Source of the DNA: JAIVJG01 sp964236735
GTDB taxonomy: Bacteria > Acidobacteriota > Blastocatellia > Pyrinomonadales > Pyrinomonadaceae
Length of the DNA: 64,000 bases
Direction: 5' to 3'
Assembly (NCBI GenBank): GCA_964236735.1
Contig: CAXSFM010000007.1
Span: 62,001-126,000 of the forward strand
How positions within the stretch are numbered: the first letter of the stretch is position 1; each line of letters opens with the position of its first letter. The notes beneath the pieces were generated by a model. The model was not told the origin of the DNA. It made no database searches and was given only the letters and a program-made list of their open reading frames with translations. Both the position numbers and the translations under genes were made by a program. Positions 36,756-43,460 of the stretch are shown here, one piece after another.

Positions 36756-38903
36756 ATGACCCGCGCGCTCAACTTTGTTCTCGACGTGAGTTGTGCGCGT
36801 GCCTCGCGCCGCATTGCGCTGATTGGTGCGTGTTTTATCAGCGCACTGTGGCTGTGTGCGTGCTCCATGTCGCGCGTTGAAACTGCGCCGCGCGCTGCCA
36901 CTCAAACATCAAATTCGTCCGCTGTCCTCACACGCACCGGGAGTGAAGATGAGTTGGACGATGCTTTGCAGCGAGCGGCGGACGCTGCGCTCGGCGGGCG
37001 CGAGGGGACGATTCTCGTGTTGGACGCGCAGACGGGGCGTCTGAGGGCGGTCGCCAATTCGCGCGTCGCCTTCGAGGAAGCGACCGCGCCCGGCTCCACC
37101 ATTAAGGCTTTCACTTTGCTCGCGGGCTTGCGCGCGGGTCTGCTCAATGCCGGATCGCGCGTGCAGTGCCGCGAGCGTTACGAGCGCGGCGATTTCAAGA
37201 TCGCTTGCTCGCACCCGCGCTTCAAGCCCGCCTTCGATCCCGCACAGGCGCTCGGCTATTCGTGCAATTACTTCTTCGCCAAACTCGGCGAGCGACTCGA
37301 CACAGAGACGTTCACGGGGACGCTCGCATCCTTCGGCTTCGGCACGCAGACGGGCGCGGGCGACGCGAGCGAGACGGCGGGCGCGCTGCCGCACGGACGC
37401 TGGCAGGTGCGCGACGCGCTCGGCGAAAGCGAAGAGGTGCGCGTCACTCCCGCGCAACTCATCACCGCCTACGCCGCGCTCGCGAACGGCGGGCATCTCT
37501 ACTTTCCGCAACGCGCCTCGTCTGAAAATTTCGTCACGCACGAGCGCGCTCGTTTGACAATCGCGGACGCGCATCGCGAACTGATTTTGAAAGGGATGCG
37601 CGGCGCGATCACTTACGGCACTGCCGCGCACTCGAATCTCGGCACGCTCGCGCATTACGTCTTCGGCAAGACCGGCACTTCAACGCCCGAAGACGACGCG
37701 CATTCGCAAGGCTGGTTCGTCGGCTTCGCGGCGGATAAAAATGCCGGCGACAACAAAAACGCGGGCGGCAACAATAATAATGATGATCGCGCGCCCGTTC
37801 CCGAAGCCGTCAAACTCGCCGTCCTCGTCCATCTCAAACACGCGCATGGCTCGGAGTGCGCCGAAGTCTCGCAGGCGATTTTCGACGCCTACGAACACGC
37901 GGGAGAGGCGCGTGCGAGCAGCGTTGATGAAAGTCACACCGGCGAGACGGTCGAGCCTTCATCAACCATTGAGACAGTCGAAGCCGTGCCACCTGAACCC
38001 CCATCCGTTGACGCTTCCAAAGTTGTTTCCAATTTCATCGAGCCGGATGAGAGCGCAGGAATCAAAGTCCACCTGTCGCGTGAAGGAAGGACGTTGCGTT
38101 TGTCGCTCGATGATTACGTCTTCGGCGTGCTGGCGGCGGAGGGCAGTGTCGAGGACGAACCCGAAGCGCTCAAGGCGCAGGCCGTCATCAGTCGCACCTA
38201 CGCGCTGAAGAATCTTCGGCGGCACGCGCGCGAAGGCTATGACCTCTGCACGAGCACGCACTGTCAACGCTTCCTGCTCGTGCGCGACGAGAGCGTGCGT
38301 CCCGGCTTTTACGAGATGGTGCGTCGCGTCGTCAACGAAACTCGCGGGCAGGTGCTGCGCGACGGGCAGGGGCGCGTCGCCGAAGGTTATTTCAGCGCGT
38401 CGTGTGGCGGCGAGACGGCAGACATCGCTTCGCTCTGGGGTGTCGAGAATGCGCCCGCACAACTGCGCGGCGTGCGCGACGATTTTTGCGCGGGCGACAA
38501 ATATCACAGTTGGACGGACGTGATTCCGTCGGCGCGTCTCGCAGAGGCTTTGCACTCGGACGCGCGCAGCGACGTGGGCGCGCGGCTCGACGGCGTGCGC
38601 GTCATGCGTCGTGACCGGACGGGACGCGCGGAACTGATCGCGCTCGAAGGCGAGCGGGGACGCAAAAATTTGCGCGGCTGGGATTTCAAGATTATCGTCG
38701 GGCGCACGCTCGGTTGGAGCGTCTTGAAAAGCTCGCGCTTCGATGTCTCGCGCGCGGGCACGAACTTCGTTTTTCACGGCAGCGGCTTCGGGCACGGACT
38801 CGGCCTCTGCCAGTCCGGCGCGCACGTCATGGCGCGTCGCGGCGCGTCTTACAGGCAAATCCTCAGACAGTATTTGCCGGGCACGACGCTCGGCGGAGCT
38901 TAA
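36756..38903 (+). CDS. Transpeptidase (PBP-type) fused to SpoIID-like lytic transglycosylase domain
   Basis: A 715-aa predicted lipoprotein or anchored protein (LIGACFISALWLCAC near residues 24-38). Residues about 65-390 form a penicillin-binding transpeptidase: SxxK is GSTIKAF (Ser114, Lys117), SxN is SCN (169-171), KTG is FGKTGTS (Lys305). No glycosyltransferase domain precedes it. After an Asn/Asp/Glu-rich linker, residues about 436-715 are a SpoIID/LytB-type domain: YVFGVLAAEGS with the catalytic-type Glu, ALKAQAVISRTYALKN, YFSASCGGETAD and GHGLGLCQSGAHVMA. SpoIID enzymes cleave glycan strands. One protein thus joins crosslink formation with glycan cleavage. The ATG at 36756 lies 4 nt after the upstream stop. 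All active-site residues are kept. Confidence 0.85.
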   Translation: MTRALNFVLDVSCARASRRIALIGACFISALWLCACSMSRVETAPRAATQTSNSSAVLTRTGSEDELDDALQRAADAALGGREGTILVLDAQTGRLRAVANSRVAFEEATAPGSTIKAFTLLAGLRAGLLNAGSRVQCRERYERGDFKIACSHPRFKPAFDPAQALGYSCNYFFAKLGERLDTETFTGTLASFGFGTQTGAGDASETAGALPHGRWQVRDALGESEEVRVTPAQLITAYAALANGGHLYFPQRASSENFVTHERARLTIADAHRELILKGMRGAITYGTAAHSNLGTLAHYVFGKTGTSTPEDDAHSQGWFVGFAADKNAGDNKNAGGNNNNDDRAPVPEAVKLAVLVHLKHAHGSECAEVSQAIFDAYEHAGEARASSVDESHTGETVEPSSTIETVEAVPPEPPSVDASKVVSNFIEPDESAGIKVHLSREGRTLRLSLDDYVFGVLAAEGSVEDEPEALKAQAVISRTYALKNLRRHAREGYDLCTSTHCQRFLLVRDESVRPGFYEMVRRVVNETRGQVLRDGQGRVAEGYFSASCGGETADIASLWGVENAPAQLRGVRDDFCAGDKYHSWTDVIPSARLAEALHSDARSDVGARLDGVRVMRRDRTGRAELIALEGERGRKNLRGWDFKIIVGRTLGWSVLKSSRFDVSRAGTNFVFHGSGFGHGLGLCQSGAHVMARRGASYRQILRQYLPGTTLGGA

Positions 38904-38944
38904 GCAGGAAGGCAAAAGCAGGAAGGCAAAAGCAGGAAGGCAAA
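38903..38944. repeat. Three 14-bp tandem repeats AGCAGGAAGGCAAA
   Basis: Three perfect head-to-tail copies just after the transpeptidase-SpoIID stop codon, followed by a degenerate GGCAAAAGG run. It resembles the GGCAAAAGGCAAA inverted repeat at 39772-39877. No spacer structure, so not CRISPR. Confidence 0.8.
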
Positions 38945-39064
38945 AGTAAAAAGGTCAAAGGCAAAAGGAAAGACCAGTCACGACGGCCTTTTTCTTTAAT
39001 CCTCGAACCGGAAAACTTTTGCTGAGGCGCTCAAAGTTCAAGCACAAAGGAGAAACGTGGAAAG

Positions 39065-39772
39065 ATGAAAGCGCGGCTCTCAGCATTCTGTTTTCTGTTA
39101 CTCGTTTCGCCTTTCGTTGTTTCCGCTGGTTCTCACTCATCACTTATCACTCATCACTTATCACTCATCACTTCCTCTCCTCGTCTCACGCTGTCGAGCG
39201 AAAATTTCCGCGTGAGTTATCCGGCACGCGCTGCGCGGCGTGATGCGGAAGCGGCCTTGCGCGCGCTCGAAGCGGCTCGCGCAGATTTGTTGCGGCATCT
39301 GTCGGCGGCTTCTGTGAGCGCGAGCGGATTGACGACGGTGGAGCTTTACGCGCACGAGACGACGGGCGGCTTTACGGGGGCGACGGGACAGCCGGCGTGG
39401 GTCGCGGCGGCGACGACGGCGCGCGGGCGACGCATCGAGTCGCAGCCTCTGGATGTATTGCGGCGACGCGGAGTGTTGCCCGTCACGTTGCGCCACGAAT
39501 ACGTCCACGTCGTCGTCGAAACGCTCGGCCACGGTCGCGCGCCGCGCTGGCTCGCGGAAGGATTGGCTCTCTACGTTTCGGGCGAGGGAGTGACGCTCGC
39601 GCGCCGCGCAACGAAGTCGGAAATGTCGCTCGATGAGTTGGAGCAAAGGCTCGCGCGTCCCGGCTCGCCCGAAGAAATGAAGTCGCTTTACGCCGCCGCT
39701 TTCCGCGCCGTGTCCGCGCTCGTCGCGCGCGAGGGCGAAGCGAACGTGTGGCGGCGGGTGACGGGATACTGA
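39065..39772 (+). CDS. Exported zinc metallopeptidase of the MA clan (HExxH)
   Basis: A 235-aa protein with a signal peptide (residues 1-22, FCFLLLVSPFVVSA). Residues 23-38 read SHSSLITHHLSLITSS and are encoded by a simple repeat (ACTCATCACTTATC) otherwise found between genes. The catalytic site is HEYVHVV near residues 142-148, with a downstream WLAEGLALY placing a third metal ligand Glu, as in peptidase_MA-like gluzincins. The protein ends soon after, so the domain is compact. The substrate is unknown. Confidence 0.75.
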   Translation: MKARLSAFCFLLLVSPFVVSAGSHSSLITHHLSLITSSPRLTLSSENFRVSYPARAARRDAEAALRALEAARADLLRHLSAASVSASGLTTVELYAHETTGGFTGATGQPAWVAAATTARGRRIESQPLDVLRRRGVLPVTLRHEYVHVVVETLGHGRAPRWLAEGLALYVSGEGVTLARRATKSEMSLDELEQRLARPGSPEEMKSLYAAAFRAVSALVAREGEANVWRRVTGY

Positions 39773-39877
39773 AAGGCAAAAGGCAAAGTTCAAAAGGCAA
39801 AAGGCAAAGGTGAGGACAGGGCATCTCCCTCATTTTCACTTTTGCCTTTTGATTTTTGCCTCTTGCCTTTTGCCTTC
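39772..39877. repeat. GGCAAAAGGCAAA inverted repeat
   Basis: A purine-rich run (AAAGGCAAAAGGCAAAG, doubled) from 39772 faces TTTGCCTTTTGATTTTTGCC and TTGCCTTTTGCC up to 39877, giving a long imperfect hairpin with its turn in the middle. It may end transcription of the peptidase gene. Confidence 0.7.
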
Positions 39878-39980
39878 CGTCTCCCTTCTTTCAACGGCCT
39901 TTTCTTCAGTCGCGTTGATGGGGGAATTGCTTTAGGATTGTGGCGGACGTTGTAATGCAGCGCACAGTGAATCTCTGCCG

Positions 39981-40973
39981 ATGAAAATTTCGACATACAG
40001 GTTAAATCGTTTTGCCGTCTTCGCGTGGTGCGTGCTGGCGTGCAATCTGGCCGTCATCGTGTGGGGCGCATACGTGCGCGCGTCGAGTTCGGGCGACGGA
40101 TGCGGCAGCCACTGGCCCCTGTGCAACGGCGAGATGTTGCCGCAAGCGCCGGGCATCAAGACCATCATCGAGTTCGCGCATCGCCTGACGAGCGGGCTGG
40201 CGCTCGCGCTCGTCGTCTTGATGATCGTGTGGGCGTTTCGCGTTTTCGGGCGCGGGCACAGAGTACGACGGGGCGCGACGCTCTCCGGCGTCTTCATCTT
40301 GACGGAGGCTTTAATCGGCGCGGGGTTGGTGCTGCTCCGGCTCGTGGGCGGCGACGCTTCAATCGCGCGTGCGATTTATCTTTCGCTTCATCTCGTCAAC
40401 ACGTTCGTGCTCGTCGGCGTGCTGGCTTTGACGGCTTGGTGGGCGACGGGCGGCGGCGCGTTGCGCTGGCGCGAGCGCGACGGCGGCGATGCGTTGCGCT
40501 GGTGGTTGCTAGCCGCGCTGTGCGGCGCGCTCGTGGTCGGCGTGAGCGGGGCGGTGGCCGCGCTCGGCTCGACGCTGTTTGCGGAAACTGCCGTCGCTGA
40601 ACTCGCGCGACTGGATTTGTCTCCGGCGTCGCAACTGTTATTCAGCCTGCGACATTACAAGTTGCATCCGCTACTGGCCGGCGTGTTCGGAGGATTGTTA
40701 ATCTGGGTCGCGATGTTGGCGCGACGTTCGTCAAGCGATGTGTGGGTCAAGCGTTGGGCGTGGATTCTCGTCGCGCTCGTGCTGGTGCAGTTTGCCGCGG
40801 GGCTGCTGAACGCGGCGTTGCTCGCTCCCATCTGGCTGCAACTCGTGCATCTGTTGCTCGCCGATTTGTTGTGGATCGCGCTTGTGCTGCTCGCCGGCGC
40901 GACGCTCGCTCAAGAGGAAGCGTCGGAGAAAAGTTTCGCGCGTGTTCGCGTGGGACAAACGGCGGAAGTTTAG
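39981..40973 (+). CDS. ctaA: Heme A synthase (COX15/CtaA family)
   Basis: A 330-aa polytopic membrane enzyme that oxidises heme O to heme A for aa3-type cytochrome oxidase. It has about eight transmembrane helices and the family histidines: EFAHRLTSG near residue 65, SLHLVNTF near 137, RHYKLHPLLAG near 230 and LVHLLLADLLW near 285. The first periplasmic loop carries the Cys pair GDGCGSHWPLC, typical of one CtaA class. No cytochrome oxidase or heme O synthase gene is adjacent in this window. Confidence 0.88.
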   Translation: MKISTYRLNRFAVFAWCVLACNLAVIVWGAYVRASSSGDGCGSHWPLCNGEMLPQAPGIKTIIEFAHRLTSGLALALVVLMIVWAFRVFGRGHRVRRGATLSGVFILTEALIGAGLVLLRLVGGDASIARAIYLSLHLVNTFVLVGVLALTAWWATGGGALRWRERDGGDALRWWLLAALCGALVVGVSGAVAALGSTLFAETAVAELARLDLSPASQLLFSLRHYKLHPLLAGVFGGLLIWVAMLARRSSSDVWVKRWAWILVALVLVQFAAGLLNAALLAPIWLQLVHLLLADLLWIALVLLAGATLAQEEASEKSFARVRVGQTAEV

Positions 40974-41021
40974 ACGAGTAGGGGCGGCAGCGATGTTCTG
41001 CAAACGAACAAGGGGAATCAA

Positions 41022-41957
41022 ATGGGAAAAAGATCGGGCGAGGAGAATGTGCCGCAGTTGGGTCTGGTATGTATCACGCAGTCGGACGCCGTGCGGTATC
41101 GCGCGCTGACGCGAACGAGGTTGTTGCTGCTCAGCGCAGATGAGCAAAAGGAAAAATTGCGCGAGTTGTACATGGACAATCTCGCGCGGCTCGACGGCGC
41201 GCTCACGTTTTGTCACGAGCGCGGCATACGCTTGTACCGCATGACCTCTTCGCTGTTTCCCTTCGCGGATGATGCGGCGGGCGAAGACGTGCTCGAAGAG
41301 TTTCACGCGCGTGTGGCCGCGACCGGCAGACGCGCTCTCTCGCTCGGCATACGCCTCGTGCTGCACCCGGATCAGTTCGTCGTGCTTAGTTCCGACTCAC
41401 CGCAGGTCATTGCCAACAGCATCAAGATTCTGGCGACGCACGCGCGCGTGATGGACATGCTCGGACAGCCGCGCACGGCGTGGGCGTTGATCGAAATTCA
41501 TGGCGGCAAGGGCGACCGCTCAGAGCGTCTCATCGAAGTGACGCGGGGCTTGCCGGAAAATATACGCACGCGCATCGCGTTCGAGAACGACGAGTATGCT
41601 TACGGCGCGCGGGAGATTCTGGATGTGTGCCTGCGCGCGGGCGTGCCGATGGTCTTCGACGCGCATCATCACGTCGTACATGAAAAGCTCGACAGCTACG
41701 ACGACGAGAGCGTCGGAGAGATGTTGTCTGCCGCGCGCGAGACGTGGCCTGTGCCGGAATGGCAACTCGCGCACATCTCGAACGGGCGCGGGTCTTTCAA
41801 CGACCGGCATCACAGCGATCTCATTACAAACATGCCCGCCGCTTATCGCGACGTGCCATGGATCGAGGTCGAAGCCAAGCACAAGGAGTTGGCAATCGAG
41901 AAGTTGCAGGCGGAGTGGCTGACGAACGTTCGCGCGCAAAAGGCGGCGAAAGTTTAA
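41022..41957 (+). CDS. uvsE: UV damage endonuclease
   Basis: A 311-aa TIM-barrel nuclease that nicks DNA 5' of UV photoproducts. Signatures: LGLVCITQ at the start, RLYRMTSSLFPFAD, RLVLHPDQFVVLSSDSP, ALIEIHGGKGDRS, RIAFENDEY, and PMVFDAHHHVVHE supplying metal-binding His/Asp/Glu. The end LITNMPAAYRDVPWIEVEAKHKELAI is typical. Size is normal. It is one of several DNA-repair genes in the 41-57 kb stretch. The start at 41022 lies shortly after ctaA with a weak ribosome site (AAGGGGAATCAA). Confidence 0.94.
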   Translation: MGKRSGEENVPQLGLVCITQSDAVRYRALTRTRLLLLSADEQKEKLRELYMDNLARLDGALTFCHERGIRLYRMTSSLFPFADDAAGEDVLEEFHARVAATGRRALSLGIRLVLHPDQFVVLSSDSPQVIANSIKILATHARVMDMLGQPRTAWALIEIHGGKGDRSERLIEVTRGLPENIRTRIAFENDEYAYGAREILDVCLRAGVPMVFDAHHHVVHEKLDSYDDESVGEMLSAARETWPVPEWQLAHISNGRGSFNDRHHSDLITNMPAAYRDVPWIEVEAKHKELAIEKLQAEWLTNVRAQKAAKV

Positions 41958-41960
41958 AAC

Positions 41961-42073
41961 ACTAGAGCGGATTTCGTTTGAATGTACGGTAGGCTGTGAG
42001 CCTGCCGCGCGCACACAGTTGGCGACAGGCAGAACAGCCTACCGTACATTGATTTGCAAACCACTCTAAAAGT
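41961..42073. repeat. Miniature-element-like repeat with ATGTACGGTAGGCTG arms
   Basis: Outer ends ACTAGAGCGGATTTCGTTTG (from 41961) and, inverted, AGAGTGGTTTGCAAATCAAT (to 42073) lead into perfect 16-bp arms ATGTACGGTAGGCTGT (41982-41997 with 42035-42050). The outer ends match those of the elements at 27.66 and 43.26 kb. No coding content. It fills the uvsE to M28 peptidase spacer. Confidence 0.7.
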
Positions 42074-42168
42074 TTGAGGCGTGGAAATTTCGCGCGCGTG
42101 TTATGTGTAAGATGAGATGACGAAAGAATCAAAGACGACGAAAGTCAAACGTAGATGATGTGGATGCG

Positions 42169-43173
42169 ATGATGAGAAAGAAATTTTTGACGTGGGTTGC
42201 AGCGGTGATGACGACGTTGGCATTGACGTTGTGCGTCGTCGCCGTCTCACACAATTCGACGAGGGGCGCGCAGGCTAGTCAGACCGCGTCAGGCGCGCGC
42301 GTCTCGTCCAAAATTATTGACGCGGCGCAATTGCTCGCGGACGTGAAGACGCTCGCCGACGACAAGATGGAGGGACGCCGCGCGGGCACGCCGGGCGGCG
42401 CGAGGGCGAGAAACTACATCGCCGGCAGATTCAGGGAAGCGGGCGTCAAGCCGTTCGGCGTTTCTTATGAGCAGCCGGTTAAGTTGTCGCCGGAGCGCGA
42501 CGGCGGCGGCGCTAACGGCGCGAACGTGGTCGGCTATATCGTGGGAAAAGACGCGAGCATGTCTCTCTTCGTGACGGCGCACTACGATCACCTCGGTGTC
42601 AAGAACGGCCAGATTTACAACGGAGCGGACGACAACGCTTCGGGCGTGGCGGCTTTGCTGCAAATTGCGGCGTACTTCCGCCATCACCAGCCGGCGCACA
42701 CAATTGTCTTCGCCACGCTCGACGCAGAAGAGGGAAGCGGCGCGGGCGCGCGCACGTTGGTTAGTTCGCCGCCCGTAAAGAAAGAGTCAATCGTGTTGGA
42801 CGTGAATCTCGATATGGTCAGCCACAACAACCGCGACGAACTCTACGCGGTGGGCACGTATCACTATCCTTATCTCAAGCCGTATCTCGAACAGGCCGCC
42901 GCGCGTGCGCCAATCAAGCTGTTAATCGGCCACGACCGGCCAGAGCAGGGACACGACGATTGGACGACGCAGTCGGATCAAGTCGCGTTTCATCGCGAGA
43001 AAATTCCGTTCGTCTATTTCGGCGTCGAGGATCACAAGGATTATCACAAGCCGACGGACGACTTCGAGACGATCACACAAAGCTTCTTCGTGTGCGCGAC
43101 GGAGACGATTCTGGATGTCGTGAAATTGTTGGACGGAGATTTACAGTCTATCGCGAGTAAGCGAGCGCGCTGA
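42169..43173 (+). CDS. Exported M28-family zinc aminopeptidase
   Basis: A 334-aa protein when started at the ATG at 42169; the frame also has a GTG at 42160 and an ATG at 42172. Residues 1-25 form a signal peptide (TWVAAVMTTLALTLCVVAV). Zinc ligands of the M28 fold are in place: the His-x-Asp of TAHYDHLG, Asp of NGADDNASGVA (bridging), Glu pair of DAEEGSG, Asp of VNLDMVS, and His in VEDHKDYHKPTDD. Such enzymes remove N-terminal residues in the periplasm or outside. No PA insert domain or C-terminal extension is seen. A perfect terminator follows. Confidence 0.9.
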   Translation: MMRKKFLTWVAAVMTTLALTLCVVAVSHNSTRGAQASQTASGARVSSKIIDAAQLLADVKTLADDKMEGRRAGTPGGARARNYIAGRFREAGVKPFGVSYEQPVKLSPERDGGGANGANVVGYIVGKDASMSLFVTAHYDHLGVKNGQIYNGADDNASGVAALLQIAAYFRHHQPAHTIVFATLDAEEGSGAGARTLVSSPPVKKESIVLDVNLDMVSHNNRDELYAVGTYHYPYLKPYLEQAAARAPIKLLIGHDRPEQGHDDWTTQSDQVAFHREKIPFVYFGVEDHKDYHKPTDDFETITQSFFVCATETILDVVKLLDGDLQSIASKRAR

Positions 43174-43198
43174 GGTCGAAGGCAAATCAATAAGCGGG

Positions 43199-43261
43199 AA
43201 AGGTCGTCAGGTAAAAGTTGAGAAGGCATTTCGCCTTACTTTTACCTGACGACCTTTTTTA
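43199..43261 (+). terminator. Rho-independent terminator after the M28 peptidase gene
   Basis: AAAGGTCGTCAGGTAAAAGT (43199 on) pairs with ACTTTTACCTGACGACCTTT ending at about 43257, followed by TTTT. About 20 bp perfect, with a small inner hairpin AAGGC/GCCTT. Confidence 0.88.
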
Positions 43262-43455
43262 TAGCGAGTGGCGATTGCGCGTCGCTGGGAGCGCGGGCAT
43301 CTCTGCCCGCATGAGCGCGTCAGCGCGAACAAGATGCTGCAACACACTCAAGCTTGACTCAAAACGAAACTTGAGTGAGCGCGCTGACGTGCGCTTGGCG
43401 GGCAAGGATGCCCGCGCTCCCAGAGAGGCGTTCACCTTCGTTTGCAAACCGCTAT
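43260..43455. repeat. Miniature-element-like repeat with GGGAGCGCGGGCATC inner palindrome
   Basis: Starts with ATAGCGAGTGGCGATTG and ends, inverted, with ATAGCGGTTTGCAAACGAAG (43436-43455). The inner arms TGGGAGCGCGGGCATC (43286 on and, inverted, ending at 43422) surround a second pairing GAGCGCGTCAGCGCG / CGCGCTGACGTGCGC. The inner core is of the same type as the 35706-35862 element, and the outer ends match those of the 41961 and 27659 elements. Confidence 0.7.
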
Positions 43456-43460
43456 CAGAG

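Noticed and set aside
38903..38944. CRISPR array
   Set aside because: The 14-bp repeats are directly tandem with no spacers, and no cas gene is present.
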